A stretch of DNA of 13,955 bases from Leucogyrophana mollusca (taxonomy: Eukaryota > Basidiomycota > Agaricomycetes > Boletales), in contig MU266794.1 of the NCBI GenBank assembly GCA_021014945.1, forward strand, positions 1 to 13,955. Reading direction: 5' to 3'. Shown here in pieces: positions 1-8,312 of the stretch. Numbering within the stretch: position 1 is the first letter of the stretch; each line of letters opens with the position of its first letter. The notes below the pieces were generated by a model, which saw nothing but the letters and a program-made list of their open reading frames with translations, had not been told where the DNA came from and did no database searches. The position numbers were made by a program, and so were the translations under genes.

Positions 1-240
1 CAACGTTTATTTACTGTCTGGGGATCTACATAACACTGTGGTACACTGTCCAGAACTAGACAGTATTGGCCAGGCTTATATTTTCGACTGGACAGCAGGC
101 TATAATGTCATTTTGTTGCAATAAAGCACAGTAGTTATAGAGGAGACGTGTTGCAAGTTCCACGGTAGTCCCATTTATTGCAACAGATGCGGCATATTGC
201 AATACCCCGTTAGTATGTGGTGCAATAGCCCCAACGCGCG

Positions 241-303
241 TATTGCAACACGCACTGGTGATGCAACACCATCGGTGCCACATTATCAGTGCGTGATGCA
301 ATA
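241..303. repeat. Imperfect inverted repeat with TTGCAA arms
   Basis: The left arm TATTGCAACACGCACTG (241-257) pairs with CAGTGCGTGATGCAATA (287-303) with a single mismatch across 17 bp, around a 29-nt loop. It could form a hairpin or serve as a paired protein-binding site. Confidence 0.7.
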
Positions 304-312
304 CTTAGCTCT

Positions 313-336
313 AGTGTGTGTATTGCAACACACACT
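313..336. repeat. Short palindrome around TATTGCAA
   Basis: AGTGTGTG at 313-320 and CACACACT at 329-336 are exact reverse complements flanking the 8-nt core TATTGCAA. It sits in the left motif cluster and overlaps the second copy of the direct repeat. Confidence 0.65.
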
Positions 337-375
337 GGTGATGCAACAGATTTGCCTATATTAACCCCGGATGAT

Positions 376-1126
376 TGCGCTCTCCCGTATTATTAGCCCC
401 CCTGCTTCTTCTCCCCCGTATCTATATTTACTCGACACTTGCTTCCATCATGCTACCCCGCCTGAATCTATATATACCCCCAATTCTGTTCCCGGCCCCT
501 GCTTCTCCTGGCTTCTCCCGCCCACCCACCACTTCCTTTAATCGCGCTTGGTGCCTGCTTCTTCCTCGATCCGTATTTCCGGGTCTGGCCCCCAGTGATG
601 GCCCAATGCGTTTTCGATCCGAACCCCTGACGCGACCTCAGCGCGATCGACTCACTCGGCCCCATGCAGGTGTAACCGGCTTCCCCCGCTCACCGGGTCA
701 AATTAATGCTCCACACTTCTCTTTATTGCACCTGGTGCCTGCTTCCCCCCAATCCGTATCCCCGGGTCTGGCCGCCAGTGATGGCCCATCATAATTCTAA
801 ACGCCTCACAAGATTGGTCAATGATCTGTGGCCCAATCAGGTTCTTCTGCATATTTTCACTAAGTCCATCTCCGTACAACCCGACCACACCTTTGTTGTC
901 TGTGTCGAGTGACTTTATTTTGGTCTGCCCGTATATACCCGAGCAGGTAGAGCCTCCACGTCTAACTTAAGTACTGTTATTGTTGCTTCACTGATATTTC
1001 CCATAAATATATTATATTGGATGCCGTGCAGAGTCGCAAGCAGACGCGTGTGGACAGGAGTAGAGTACGCAAGATATAAGGACTATTTCAAAACACCGAG
1101 CTCTCAGAAAATACAATTTAAATCGG
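376..1126. other. Intergenic stretch, no convincing gene
   Basis: The longest open frame here (375-794, plus) is Pro/Leu/Ser-rich, with no recognisable domain, and runs through a repeated block, so I do not call it. The stretch has C-rich and CT-rich runs and an AT-rich patch near 1001-1020. The only structure I can support is the 57-bp repeat listed separately. It includes the region downstream of gene A (minus strand), where its 3' UTR and polyadenylation site would lie. Confidence 0.5.
549..788. repeat. Diverged direct repeat of about 57 bp, two copies
   Basis: Positions 549-605 and 733-788 share the pattern TGGTGCCTGCTTC, then ATCCGTAT, then CCGGGTCTGGCC and CAGTGATGGCCCA, with scattered substitutions and small length differences. 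The copies are about 184 bp apart. Their role is unknown; they look like an old segmental duplication in non-coding DNA. Confidence 0.7.
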
Positions 1127-3932
1127 CTAAATATAGATGATTGTCGATAACACAAGCAAGGAGAGAAGATATCGAACAAAAAATGCACATACATGGTGGA
1201 CTATAATCACGGCTGACCCGGCGCCTACCCCGTCTTCTGCTTCCTGTATGTTACCTGTCAGTATAGCATTACAAAAGTCCAATAAATGTACTTGCTTTTT
1301 GCTGCGACCGTTAGTAGTTGCTTCCGAAGCGGGGCGCTTACTTCTCCTCCCTCGCGATTCTGGCTTGGGAGGGTAATTCTCCTTCCCTTTACCCGGCCCT
1401 CCGATGGCATTATTGATTTGAGGTAGCAGGGTGGGAACGTGTTTCCTACCAGAGCGACGTTCAGGCTTGCCAGCCCCGGCTGGTTCTTCCTGTGGCTCCG
1501 CGGCGTCGACTTCCGCAAGACTCGCAATAGTGCCTTCTCCGGGGGTTGCGGCACCGTTTTCACTCGTAGATGGTTCCAAACCGGCGGAGGATGGAGTTTT
1601 GGGCGATGCAGCGGGCAAGTTAACGACGTCAGCTTGCAACTGTGTCGGGGATGGATTTTTGGTGCAGCCGTCGAGGTTGGGTTGGGTCGTCGTGATTGGA
1701 CCTGTTCCGGTGGTGCCGGGCTGCCCGTCGGGGGTGTCATTGTCGTGGGGCCCAACGCCTGGAAGCGCGGCGTGGGTGGGAGCACCGCCACGAGGAGATG
1801 TGTGTGGAGATGGAATATATTGCGAGTTTGCGCCCTGGAAATTCGGAGCTTGATGAGCGTATGTATTCGCACCCTGGAACACGGTGCCTTGTCGACCGTG
1901 TGCATTCGTGCCTTGAAATGTGTCACTCTGGTGACCATATGCAACACCCTGGAAGGACGCCTGCGGGCCTGAATTCGATCCCGCTGGGCCATGTGTCCAG
2001 TTCTGGTCTCCCATCCCTCCACTCTGCCATCCTATCCCCCCGTCCTGCCATCCCATCCCCCCGCCATTCCATCCCATCCCTCCGTTCTGCCACGCCATCC
2101 CTCCGTTCTGCCAACCCATCCCGTTCAGGCCTCCCATCCCACCACTCTGCCATCCCATACCACCGTCCTGGACCGAAAACGCCTTCGCATTGTCGTACTG
2201 CTGACCAGACTCGACAGACTTGCCCGACCAGTGGTACTCGCCCGTTGCCGTGTCCATTATCGGCAGCCACTCCGACCCGGGAGATGTGGGCACCAGTTCC
2301 TTCTCAGTAAGGAGCCCCAAATAGGACTCCTCAACGCCACCCAATCCCATTGGCATGGCGTTCCAAACAGGAAAACCCGGGCCCGATGCAATAGGCGCAC
2401 CGGGAGATGTTGCAACACGTGTGACGAGAGGTGTTGCAACAGGCGTAACGGGAGGTATTGCAATGGGATTGTTTGTGGGTGTTGCAACAGTGTAGTTGGG
2501 AGGCGCACCGCCGAGGAAATCCGGCACGTCAGGGACGGTCGAGAGTGTTGCAACAGGCGTTTTGGGACTGTATAAGGGCGCAGCGTCGTGTAGGTTTCCT
2601 AGCCCCACATTCTCCCCAACTCTCTTTCCCGCATCCTCATGACCTGTGTCCTCGGCGTCCCCGTCCTCGGCGTCCTCATCGTCACTCACGTTGTCGTCCT
2701 CACTCACATCCCCGTCTTGACTCGCCCCCTCACTTCCTTGGCTCGCTGAAATTCCAGGTAATGATAATCAATGAAAGTTCTCCTGTCCCACTGAGATGAC
2801 TCACCAAAAACGTCCTTCAGAAACTCGGCGTAGCTTTCGAGAACCGTGGAGTCGAACTCCGGATATGACATGGAAAAGTCACTGCCCCAGGCCGTCTCAC
2901 CAGTGTGGAAGCTACAAGCAGTTACGGTGAGCATCGACAAATCAGCAAGTTCCCGAGATCTCACCTTCCAACGACAACTTCTCCCTTATTGAATGGGTCC
3001 GGGCCACCCATTATAACTGTAAATTTGTAATTCGTCTTCAGACCCATGCACGTAAGGACTTTCTGAAGAGCCGCCCCACACTCTGACCGGTTCCTGCAAC
3101 AGCTTGTGTTTAAATTATCTCAGCAAATTGCGGCAAGAGGACTTACTGAAGGACGACCATTGGATCGATGACCGGGGCGATTGCCAAGGAGGTAGTATTT
3201 TTACCCCGCTTGTTTGCGGCCTTCTCGCTCCGCTTTTTCTCCTTGCCCTCTTCATATAACCTCCTTATCTCAGCTTTGACTTCAGGCGACTCTTCTGCCA
3301 ATGCCTTCTCGATACACAAACGGGCCGCATTTGCCTTATGCCCGGCAGTTGCATAGTCACCGGTCTTGAGGTCCTCGTCCACAGTCTGCTTCACCTTGTC
3401 GTAGTACTTCTTTGAGTAAATTTCCCACTCCTTCTTCGTGCGCGTTTTTGGGTCGATAAGTTCGTCGACGAGAGATAGGGTCTTTCTGTCTGCGGACCTC
3501 TGCCTTGAGGAATTTGTGTGCCAACGCATCCATTGTTTTAATTGCTGCCGGGTATCAAATGTCAGTGCCACATGACTATAATTAACGGCAAATGAGCGCT
3601 AACCTTTTTGCGGGATTGAATCTTCGTGGAAAGAAGTTGGGTTTGTTCGTCGGTTAGTTCCTGATCGTGAGGAACATCCTTGAACCAGACGTCTCGCTCC
3701 GAGAACTGCGCAAACCATTTGGTACACAAAGTAGCCATAAAGTTAGTATAGTTCTTGGTTGGAATACATTTAATCCAGCCAGGCATCTCCCCCGTCAGAA
3801 ACGCTTTCTGCTCTACAGTGGTCCACTCCTTTTTGGACTTGGAAGTTGCGCTAGTCTACAATGGAGAGTAATCAGTAACGTTAAAGCCTCGTTATTTTCA
3901 CCTCCGCGCACCTTCTTGACACGTCTCGCCAT
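1127..3932 (-). CDS. Gene A: low-complexity hypothetical protein, six coding exons, ~841 aa
   Basis: I do not recognise a named family, though the module resembles hypothetical proteins common in agaricomycetes (from memory). Exons on the minus strand: 3932-3912, 3855-3604, 3544-3147, 3093-2965, 2911-2805, 2745-1127. All introns are GT-AG, 53-59 nt, and the frame is continuous throughout. The N-terminal ~120 residues are basic, then aromatic-rich (PGWIKCIP, TLCTKWFAQFSERDVWF, QLKQWMRW). A Lys/Glu-rich helical part follows (~residues 100-210), then a short folded-looking part with TVIMGGPDPF and GSFHTGETAWG. An acidic run spans ~304-340, VATP-type repeats ~365-425, MGWQNGG repeats ~498-552 and FQG repeats ~567-611. 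Basic patches RRSGRK (~732) and RGRRSKR (~766) suggest a nuclear location. The last ~30 residues are hydrophobic and may be read-through past an unrecognised intron or stop. A possible 5'-UTR intron lies at 3933-3985, directly abutting the ATG. Confidence 0.72.
1806..1985 (-). repeat. FQG-type repeat coding block in gene A
   Basis: On the minus strand this block encodes FQGVAYGHQ, FQGTNAHGRQ, FQGANTYAHQ and FQGANSQ in series, a unit of about 12-13 residues (36-39 nt). It lies immediately downstream, in the coding direction, of the MGWQ block. The function is unknown; the composition suggests a disordered region. Confidence 0.7.
1995..2165 (-). repeat. 21-bp tandem repeat coding MGWQNGG units in gene A
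   Basis: About seven or eight degenerate 21-nt units encode seven-residue units of the form M-G-W-Q-(N/S/D)-G-G, with variants MAWQNGG, MGWNGGG and IGWQSGG. The unit length is a multiple of three, so copy-number change would keep the frame. The result is a Gly/Met/Trp/Gln-rich low-complexity tract at about residues 498-552. Confidence 0.85.
2393..2560 (-). repeat. TTGCAAC-containing repeats coding VATP units in gene A
   Basis: At least five copies of TTGCAAC or TTGCAAT, plus one ATGCAAT, are spaced through this block. On the minus strand they encode Val-Ala-Thr or Ile-Ala in units such as TPVATP, TRVATS and TPVATL. The 8-mer GTTGCAAC is palindromic. The same core forms the motif clusters at both window edges, so this block may have arisen from that repeat and been taken into the reading frame. 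Confidence 0.7.
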
Positions 3933-3985
3933 CTATGAAGAATATTAAGCGAATGAGTCACCGGACGAGATGACGAGATGCTTAC
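3933..3985 (-). other. Possible 5'-UTR intron of gene A
   Basis: On the minus strand GTAAGC at 3985 and CATAG ending at 3933 bound a 53-nt interval, the typical intron size here, ending directly before the ATG of gene A. The frame upstream reaches a TAA after about 17 codons with no ATG, so a coding extension is unlikely. Confidence 0.4.
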
Positions 3986-4273
3986 TTGTATAATTTTCAG
4001 CCGGTGGACTTTTTGACGTCGTGTAGGATTTTTTTAATGGGAGAAATATGGAGGACAAATTTTCACACACACGCTGCCTCGAGAATGCAATGCGGGCCAT
4101 CCCGCTTAACTATACAGCCTTAAACCTTAATGCGTCGGTCAATTCGGGGTTCATGTGTGCTGCACGGAATGCCAGATTGAAAACCAGCGCGTCACACAAG
4201 GCGCATAAGCTTGCAAGGTTTTCGGTGTGTATATACAGACTGTCGGCCCCAATCTACATAGCCTACTATTAAC
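3986..4273. other. Short spacer between genes A and B
   Basis: I see no reliable gene. On the minus strand there are fragments after the stop of gene B, for example a run containing LAFRAAHMNPELTDALRF at about 4110-4200, that might be remnants of a longer copy of gene B, but no splice join restores a continuous frame. The promoter of gene A should lie here; a T-rich run is at 4029-4035. Confidence 0.4.
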
Positions 4274-4822
4274 CTACGAAGAGATTGTTACCCCCTTAAT
4301 AGCCACCAGAAGTTCCTCGGTTGACGGGCTTGACACAGGCTCGATACTCGCCACGAACCGCTGGGATTCCAAAGCGCGAACGCGGTACCATCGGAGCCAC
4401 GCTTTCAAACGCTAGGAAAATAAGTTAGCATTTTAATAGCAAGTTCAGAATGGCTGGACTCACATGGCGACGCGCGATGAGTGCCCTTGTTAACCTCCCC
4501 TGTTCTGCATCCGTCAATATTTGAGACGCCGGGTAGCGGGGGAATACAACGGCCTTCTCTGGCCAATATGTCTGCCACTCGCTGGTCAAACGGCCGAAGA
4601 AGCCGACACGATCGGCGCGGTCACCTCCATCCATGACAAGCATATATTCGGTCGCCCGTTGCAACAGCCAGACTTTTTGCTCGGTGGTCATCATGGTGAT
4701 GGTACTCGGACCCTAAATGTGAAACCCATCAGTATTGCATCCGATCGACACCAGCGTGTACTCACATCACAGCGTCGCAGCACCATCTCACGGTTGGGAC
4801 ATGCGGTGGGAACGGGGGGCAT
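4274..4822 (-). CDS. Gene B: short diverged paralog of the gene A N-terminal module
   Basis: Three exons join in frame: 4822-4766, 4712-4464 and 4411-4274, with GT-AG introns of 53 and 52 nt, giving 147 aa. The pattern matches gene A: TTEQK against TVEQK, a FxxxLxxxW aromatic core, LTDAEQ against LTDEQT, then an ARR/SRK basic step and LKAWLRW against LKQWMRW. Gene A continues for about 700 more residues, whereas B stops soon after this point, in the Ser/Glu-rich stretch before IKG. So B is either a genuine short protein or a copy that lost its 3' part. A donor-like GTAACA directly after the IKG codons could lead to another exon, but I found no acceptor that keeps the frame. The start is the first ATG of the exon carrying MPPVPTACPN. 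Confidence 0.55.
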
Positions 4823-5186
4823 CTTAATAGCGTCAGTGCTCTGAAAATACAACACTTGACACAGCGTACCTTGAAGTCTATAGTTATGAAACAAGCGAAA
4901 TGAAACTCACGCGTGGGCTGTGCACGTTATGAACGGTGATAGTGCGCAGATAACGGTGATAGTGCGCAGATCACGGTGTTAATGTTGTGGTGATTCTATG
5001 TTGGTGTCCGGCACGCTAACACCCGGCATCCGGTTACGGGGGTTTACGCATTGGGGCTGGTGGAGAGTCACTGCAAGGCTGACGGTAAGACGGAGGGTAG
5101 TATCTACTGTAAAGAACTCCCCCCTATGCAAACGCCATTCATGAAATAGAGCCAGTGTTAGAGAAGGCAATAAACTATATACACAA
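4823..5186. other. Intergenic stretch between genes B and C
   Basis: No gene seen. It holds the 20-bp tandem repeat described separately, and should include the promoter of gene B and the 3' UTR of gene C. Open frames on the minus strand here have no recognisable features. Confidence 0.45.
4932..4984. repeat. 20-bp tandem repeat, two exact copies plus a partial
   Basis: AACGGTGATAGTGCGCAGAT occurs exactly at 4932-4951 and 4952-4971. A third, degenerate partial copy begins CACGGTGTTAAT at 4972. It lies about 110 bp upstream of the gene B start, so an effect on its expression is possible but not shown. Confidence 0.9.
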
Positions 5187-5988
5187 TCATGACAACGTAC
5201 GAATATCCTCAGTGGTCTGGTAAAGTAAGCTTCCTGCGTCATGAAGACGCACCAGGTCCGCACCCTCCATCGCTAGACAGAGTATATCCTCTAAAGCACC
5301 GATGATACTGCGCACCTTACGGGACATCGTTTGAGTTCGGGTGCCGATGGTGTTGTTGTAGCAAACCTCGACACCTTCCCCAAGGGACAGCTGTCCCTTC
5401 ACCACATCCATGCGCCGCTCTGCCTGTTCAGCCAGCTCTAAGGCCTTGTAGATGTGATCGTACTGGTGGGCTTCTCCACTGTTGACATAGACGACGTAAA
5501 GTGATTCGATGTAACAGCGGGAGGAGCCGTTGATAATACTGACAAGGTTGTCCTCAATCGAATTAAGAGTTTCGACTGTGCTGTTGAACACTGTTAATCT
5601 TACTCTCGGGTTTCATATCACAGTAGTAAACATACTTTGTGATATTAGCCGATTTAGTGGGTGGAGGCTGACAACGCGAAACGTTCTTTGTGGAGCATTC
5701 AACGTCCAGAGTAGGTGGGCTGCGTGGTCTGTGGACGCCAGCGAGTAAAGGTCTGGTTAACGACTCAGCGCACCAGACAACGTCGCGCGCACTCACTTTG
5801 GACAAGCGTTGTGCGCATTATACTTTGCTTTCAGTTTTTGGCTGATGCGTTCTTGGTTCCTTGAAAGGCGTGATCAGTACTGACTCGACGACCACAATAC
5901 CAGCGTACTTGTAGTAGTAAGTGGACCTATAACGCCGAGCTGCTTGGGATTTCTCGGCGTCGGTCTGGTACTTGCGAGGACGGCCCAT
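5187..5988 (-). CDS. Gene C: MGRPRKY-start basic protein, four exons, 217 aa
   Basis: Exons on the minus strand: 5988-5909, 5859-5797, 5752-5636, 5580-5187. The three GT-AG introns (49, 44 and 55 nt) keep one frame through the stop. The first ~48 residues are strongly basic: MGRPRKYQTDAEKSQAARRY, then KNQERISQKLKAKYNAH. The GRPRK core resembles an AT-hook. From memory, many agaricomycete hypothetical proteins begin with MGRPRxY, then a (T/D)AE(E/K)-type segment and a basic helix, so DNA binding is likely, but inferred. Residues ~49-85 are Pro/Ser/Cys-rich. The C-terminal ~130 residues look helical (TVETLNSIEDNLV, KALELAEQAERRMD) with no known fold. The join MGRPRK...YYYK to NQERIS depends on the first intron; without it the frame hits stops. 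Its place between B and D on the same strand suggests a shared accessory set. Confidence 0.75.
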
Positions 5989-6587
5989 GATGAACGAGAT
6001 TGTCGGTGGTGGCGGTCAAGTATCAAACTGGACGTAAGAGGAAGTGCACAAACGCGTGCCAGTTACTTAGTAATTCACGGCTATAGGAGATTTACCACTT
6101 CATCAGAGATCCCTATAGCAAATATGAATGAACTCGGTTTACTTCTTGACTCGCCCTAATAAAATTGCGGGCGTAACCATATTCTGTTACCGAGTGATGT
6201 CTGGTGAGTCCAGTCGGCACCAGCTTATAATTTGCAGTCATATCTCACAGGTAAGCGAGTTTTATCGAGACCCAGCGCTCGAACCAGCAACAAAATATAT
6301 TATATGTACTCTAGCCGAGTCGCTGACCATATGCCAGGCATTCATGACCGCTGAACGTCGAGGGTGTAATCAGGTTTCATATAATGTCGATGTACTAACT
6401 TAAATGATACACTGAGGTTACTTATATGTTGATACGCTGACTTACGAGGTCATATGTTGGTGCGACGACTTAAACAATACACTGAGGTAGTAGCAAGAAA
6501 GGGCCTTTATTCACGTGGCAACGGATATACACCATACAACAGTTGTAACAAAAAATCAAGGGACGGCGGCTGCAGCACCCAACGCTC
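5989..6587. other. Intergenic stretch between genes C and D
   Basis: No gene is supported. A 91-aa plus-strand open frame (6128-6403) has no family features or splice context. The stretch should contain the gene C promoter and the 3' UTR of gene D. It carries a short direct repeat near 6398-6488, listed separately. Confidence 0.5.
6398..6488. repeat. Spaced 21-bp direct repeat
   Basis: ACTTAAATGATACACTGAGG at 6398 recurs as ACTTAAACAATACACTGAGG at 6468, two mismatches in 21 bp and 70 bp apart. A weaker similar string (GATACGCTGACTTACGAGGT) lies between them. No function is evident. Confidence 0.65.
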
Positions 6588-7362
6588 CTAAGTCAACAAC
6601 TCCGCCTGTCCAGTGGAAATTGATTCCTCCATCATTTCCACACCACGCGCGATGGTCATGACCTTGGTGAAGGCCGCTCGGCTGACACCAATGACTTGGG
6701 GGTTGGCCTTCGGCCTGCATGGGCGTCAGTGGGCGTCAGACGGCCATTTAAGCGACCGACTTACCAGCTTGAGAAGACGCCCAGATGGCGTCCCTTGGTC
6801 ACAAGGTAGAAGGGAGTCGGAGATCCGTCCCTCGGCACGTAGTATGTATACCCTTGGTACACGACGGGGTCATGCCCAGCGGGGACCGGGAGGGTAAAGG
6901 CCGGGGAGGTAGTAGCTACTGCGGGGGCAACTGCGGCGGGGGCAAGTGCAGCAGGAAGAGACCCTGGCGTGACGGGCACTGCGGCGGGGGTGATAGTCGC
7001 AACCACAACGTCAGCGACTGGGGCCAGCGCGGGCGGAGAGGCGGAGATATCCGGCCCAGGAGTAACAGGCGTAGTGGGAGAGGGGAGGGAAGAGGTAGCA
7101 GGGCTGGTAGGCGTCTCGGATGCGGTGGGCGCAGGGGCGGGGCTGACAGTGGAGTCGGGAACGGCAGCGCTAATCGCAGCGGAGAGGGTGTCGGCCGTCT
7201 CCCTACTGATCGACATGGTAGAGATCAGAGCCATGATAGCTTGAACTGCATAACAACGTCAGTACACTGCCATTAACTACTCGAGGGGGCGGACATACTG
7301 TTCAAACCATCTTGCTCCTCTGCGGCGGGCAACGCGGCAGGGGTGAAGGATAGGTTGGTCAT
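6588..7362 (-). CDS. Gene D: protein with RNase H1 N-terminal / viroplasmin-like domain, 223 aa
   Basis: Exons 7362-7299, 7245-6765 and 6714-6588 join in one frame through GT-AG introns of 53 and 50 nt. Residues ~1-50 are helical, beginning MTNLSFTPAALPA. Residues ~50-145 are an Ala/Pro/Thr/Val-rich linker. Residues ~145-223 form the domain: YYVPRDGSPTPFYLVTKGR, LGVFSSWPKANPQVIGVSRA, then AFTKVMTIARGVEMM. This fits the pattern of the RNase H1 N-terminal/viroplasmin fold (FYxVxxGRxxGxFxxW, then a valine/glycine turn, then a Phe-containing helix), which in RNase H1 binds double-stranded RNA or RNA-DNA hybrids. No RNase H catalytic domain follows, so the protein is probably a binder, not a nuclease. 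The open frame continues upstream of the chosen ATG to about 7734, but that stretch on the coding strand is pyrimidine-rich and looks like a promoter and 5' UTR. Gene name unknown. Confidence 0.75.
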
Positions 7363-8312
7363 TGTTGAAAACTTTGAGGGCTGAATGGATGGTCGCAAGT
7401 GAAAGGGCTGGCGGTTAGGGACGGAGAGGTTGGGATGGCCGGACGCGGAGGCTTTATGCGATTGCGATTCATGGAGACCGCAGAAAGAGCTTCCCAGTGC
7501 GATCTGCCAAAATGCACGAGGCGTACGAATGTGAGTGTTTGCAGAGATGTCGGTCGAAAATAAGCGTGATGGCGTGTGTTGGGAGAACTCCTTGCCCATA
7601 ATGGATGTCATGGAGAAGCCTCTTTGGGGCTCCGCGTGCAACAGCGCCACTGTGAGCCAAGTAAAATCCCAACAAAGCAAGTCCGCGGCATTATAATTGT
7701 TCATGTTTGGATGCATTGCATTTTCGCCATTCACAAAGTCCAGCGAAGAGCATCAAATCGTACATGTGCCTTCGAATATATCTGTAGTTCTTTGGATCAC
7801 ATCACGCGTCCTCGATCCATACACGGACTCTTCTCGCCACGCAGTCTTGACCGGAGTAGATTGCTCCGCTGGCAGCTCTGATTCAGGTAGGTCTATGACT
7901 TGGATTGTGGCAATGAGTATTAATAGTGGCCAACATGTAGGTACGATTACCATGCATGGGTTACATCGGCTCGAGTCATACGAAGCGCAGCATGTGTTGG
8001 GGTTCTGCTTGATAGGATCTCTCGCCGACATGAGTCAAGGTAGACTTGGCGTCATCTCACCAAGTTCCTTTGTCGGGACTCCCCCAAATGGCGACGGCGG
8101 ATCCGTTTGAATCAAGAAGACTTCCCCGACTTCTTGATGGCGTGAAGAGTCTGGAATGTCGGCCTCGATGGCGGATCCGTTCAAATCAAGAAGTCTTCCA
8201 CGAGTTGTTGATGGCATGAAGAGTCTGGAGTGTAGGCCTCTATGGATGCTCAATCAAACGGCCGACGCCCGACGACAACAGCGACGACAACAGCGGCTAC
8301 CCAGTCTTGTTG
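7363..8312. other. Intergenic region between divergent gene D and the plus-strand genes
   Basis: It should hold the divergent promoters of gene D (minus) and of the plus-strand ORF at 8313. Just upstream of the gene D ATG the minus strand is C/T-rich, as in many fungal promoters. No gene is convincing; the overlapping open frames on both strands lack domain features. A 74-bp tandem duplication lies at 8096-8243. Confidence 0.5.
8096..8243. repeat. 74-bp tandem duplication, two copies about 85% identical
   Basis: Copy one is 8096-8169 and copy two is 8170-8243, both beginning GGCGGATCCGTT and ending GTxGGCCTCxAT. By eye about 11 of 74 positions differ and no gaps are needed. Copy one contains an exact 8-bp inverted repeat, TCAAGAAG (8112-8119) and CTTCTTGA (8130-8137), which is broken by substitutions in copy two. 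It lies just upstream of the 8313 ORF. Confidence 0.85.

Larger units (their letters stand above)
112..349. repeat. Left TTGCAA/ATGCAA motif cluster
   Basis: About ten copies of a TGCAA core, mostly TTGCAAC, TTGCAAT or GATGCAACA, lie within roughly 240 bp in both orientations. One 28-bp block, TATTGCAACAC(G/A)CACTGGTG followed by ATGCAACA, occurs at 241-268 and again at 321-348 with one mismatch. Part of the first copy, 241-257, is also inverted at 287-303 with 16 of 17 bases pairing. TTGCAA is its own reverse complement, so the motif reads on both strands. The same core recurs inside gene A and at the right edge of the window. The element has no coding capacity that I trust; a subterminal binding-site array is possible but inferred. 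Confidence 0.75.

Noticed and set aside
375..794. 139-aa plus-strand open frame
   Set aside because: Pro/Leu/Ser-rich, spans a duplicated non-coding block, no domain or intron pattern.
1258..2022. 254-aa minus-strand open frame and several plus-strand frames over 1430-2575
   Set aside because: They are shadows of the gene A last exon in other frames; their composition follows the repeats and they lack splice continuity.
3933..4822. Genes A and B as one fused gene
   Set aside because: A TAA lies in frame about 17 codons upstream of the gene A ATG (across the possible UTR intron), and no splice join from the end of B to A keeps a frame.
6785..7276. Gly/Arg-rich plus-strand open frames over gene D
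   Set aside because: Antisense readings of the Ala/Pro/Thr-rich linker of gene D; no independent evidence.
7363..7734. N-terminal extension of gene D
   Set aside because: The frame stays open, but the coding strand near the chosen ATG is pyrimidine-rich like a promoter, and the extension has no family features. Not excluded.
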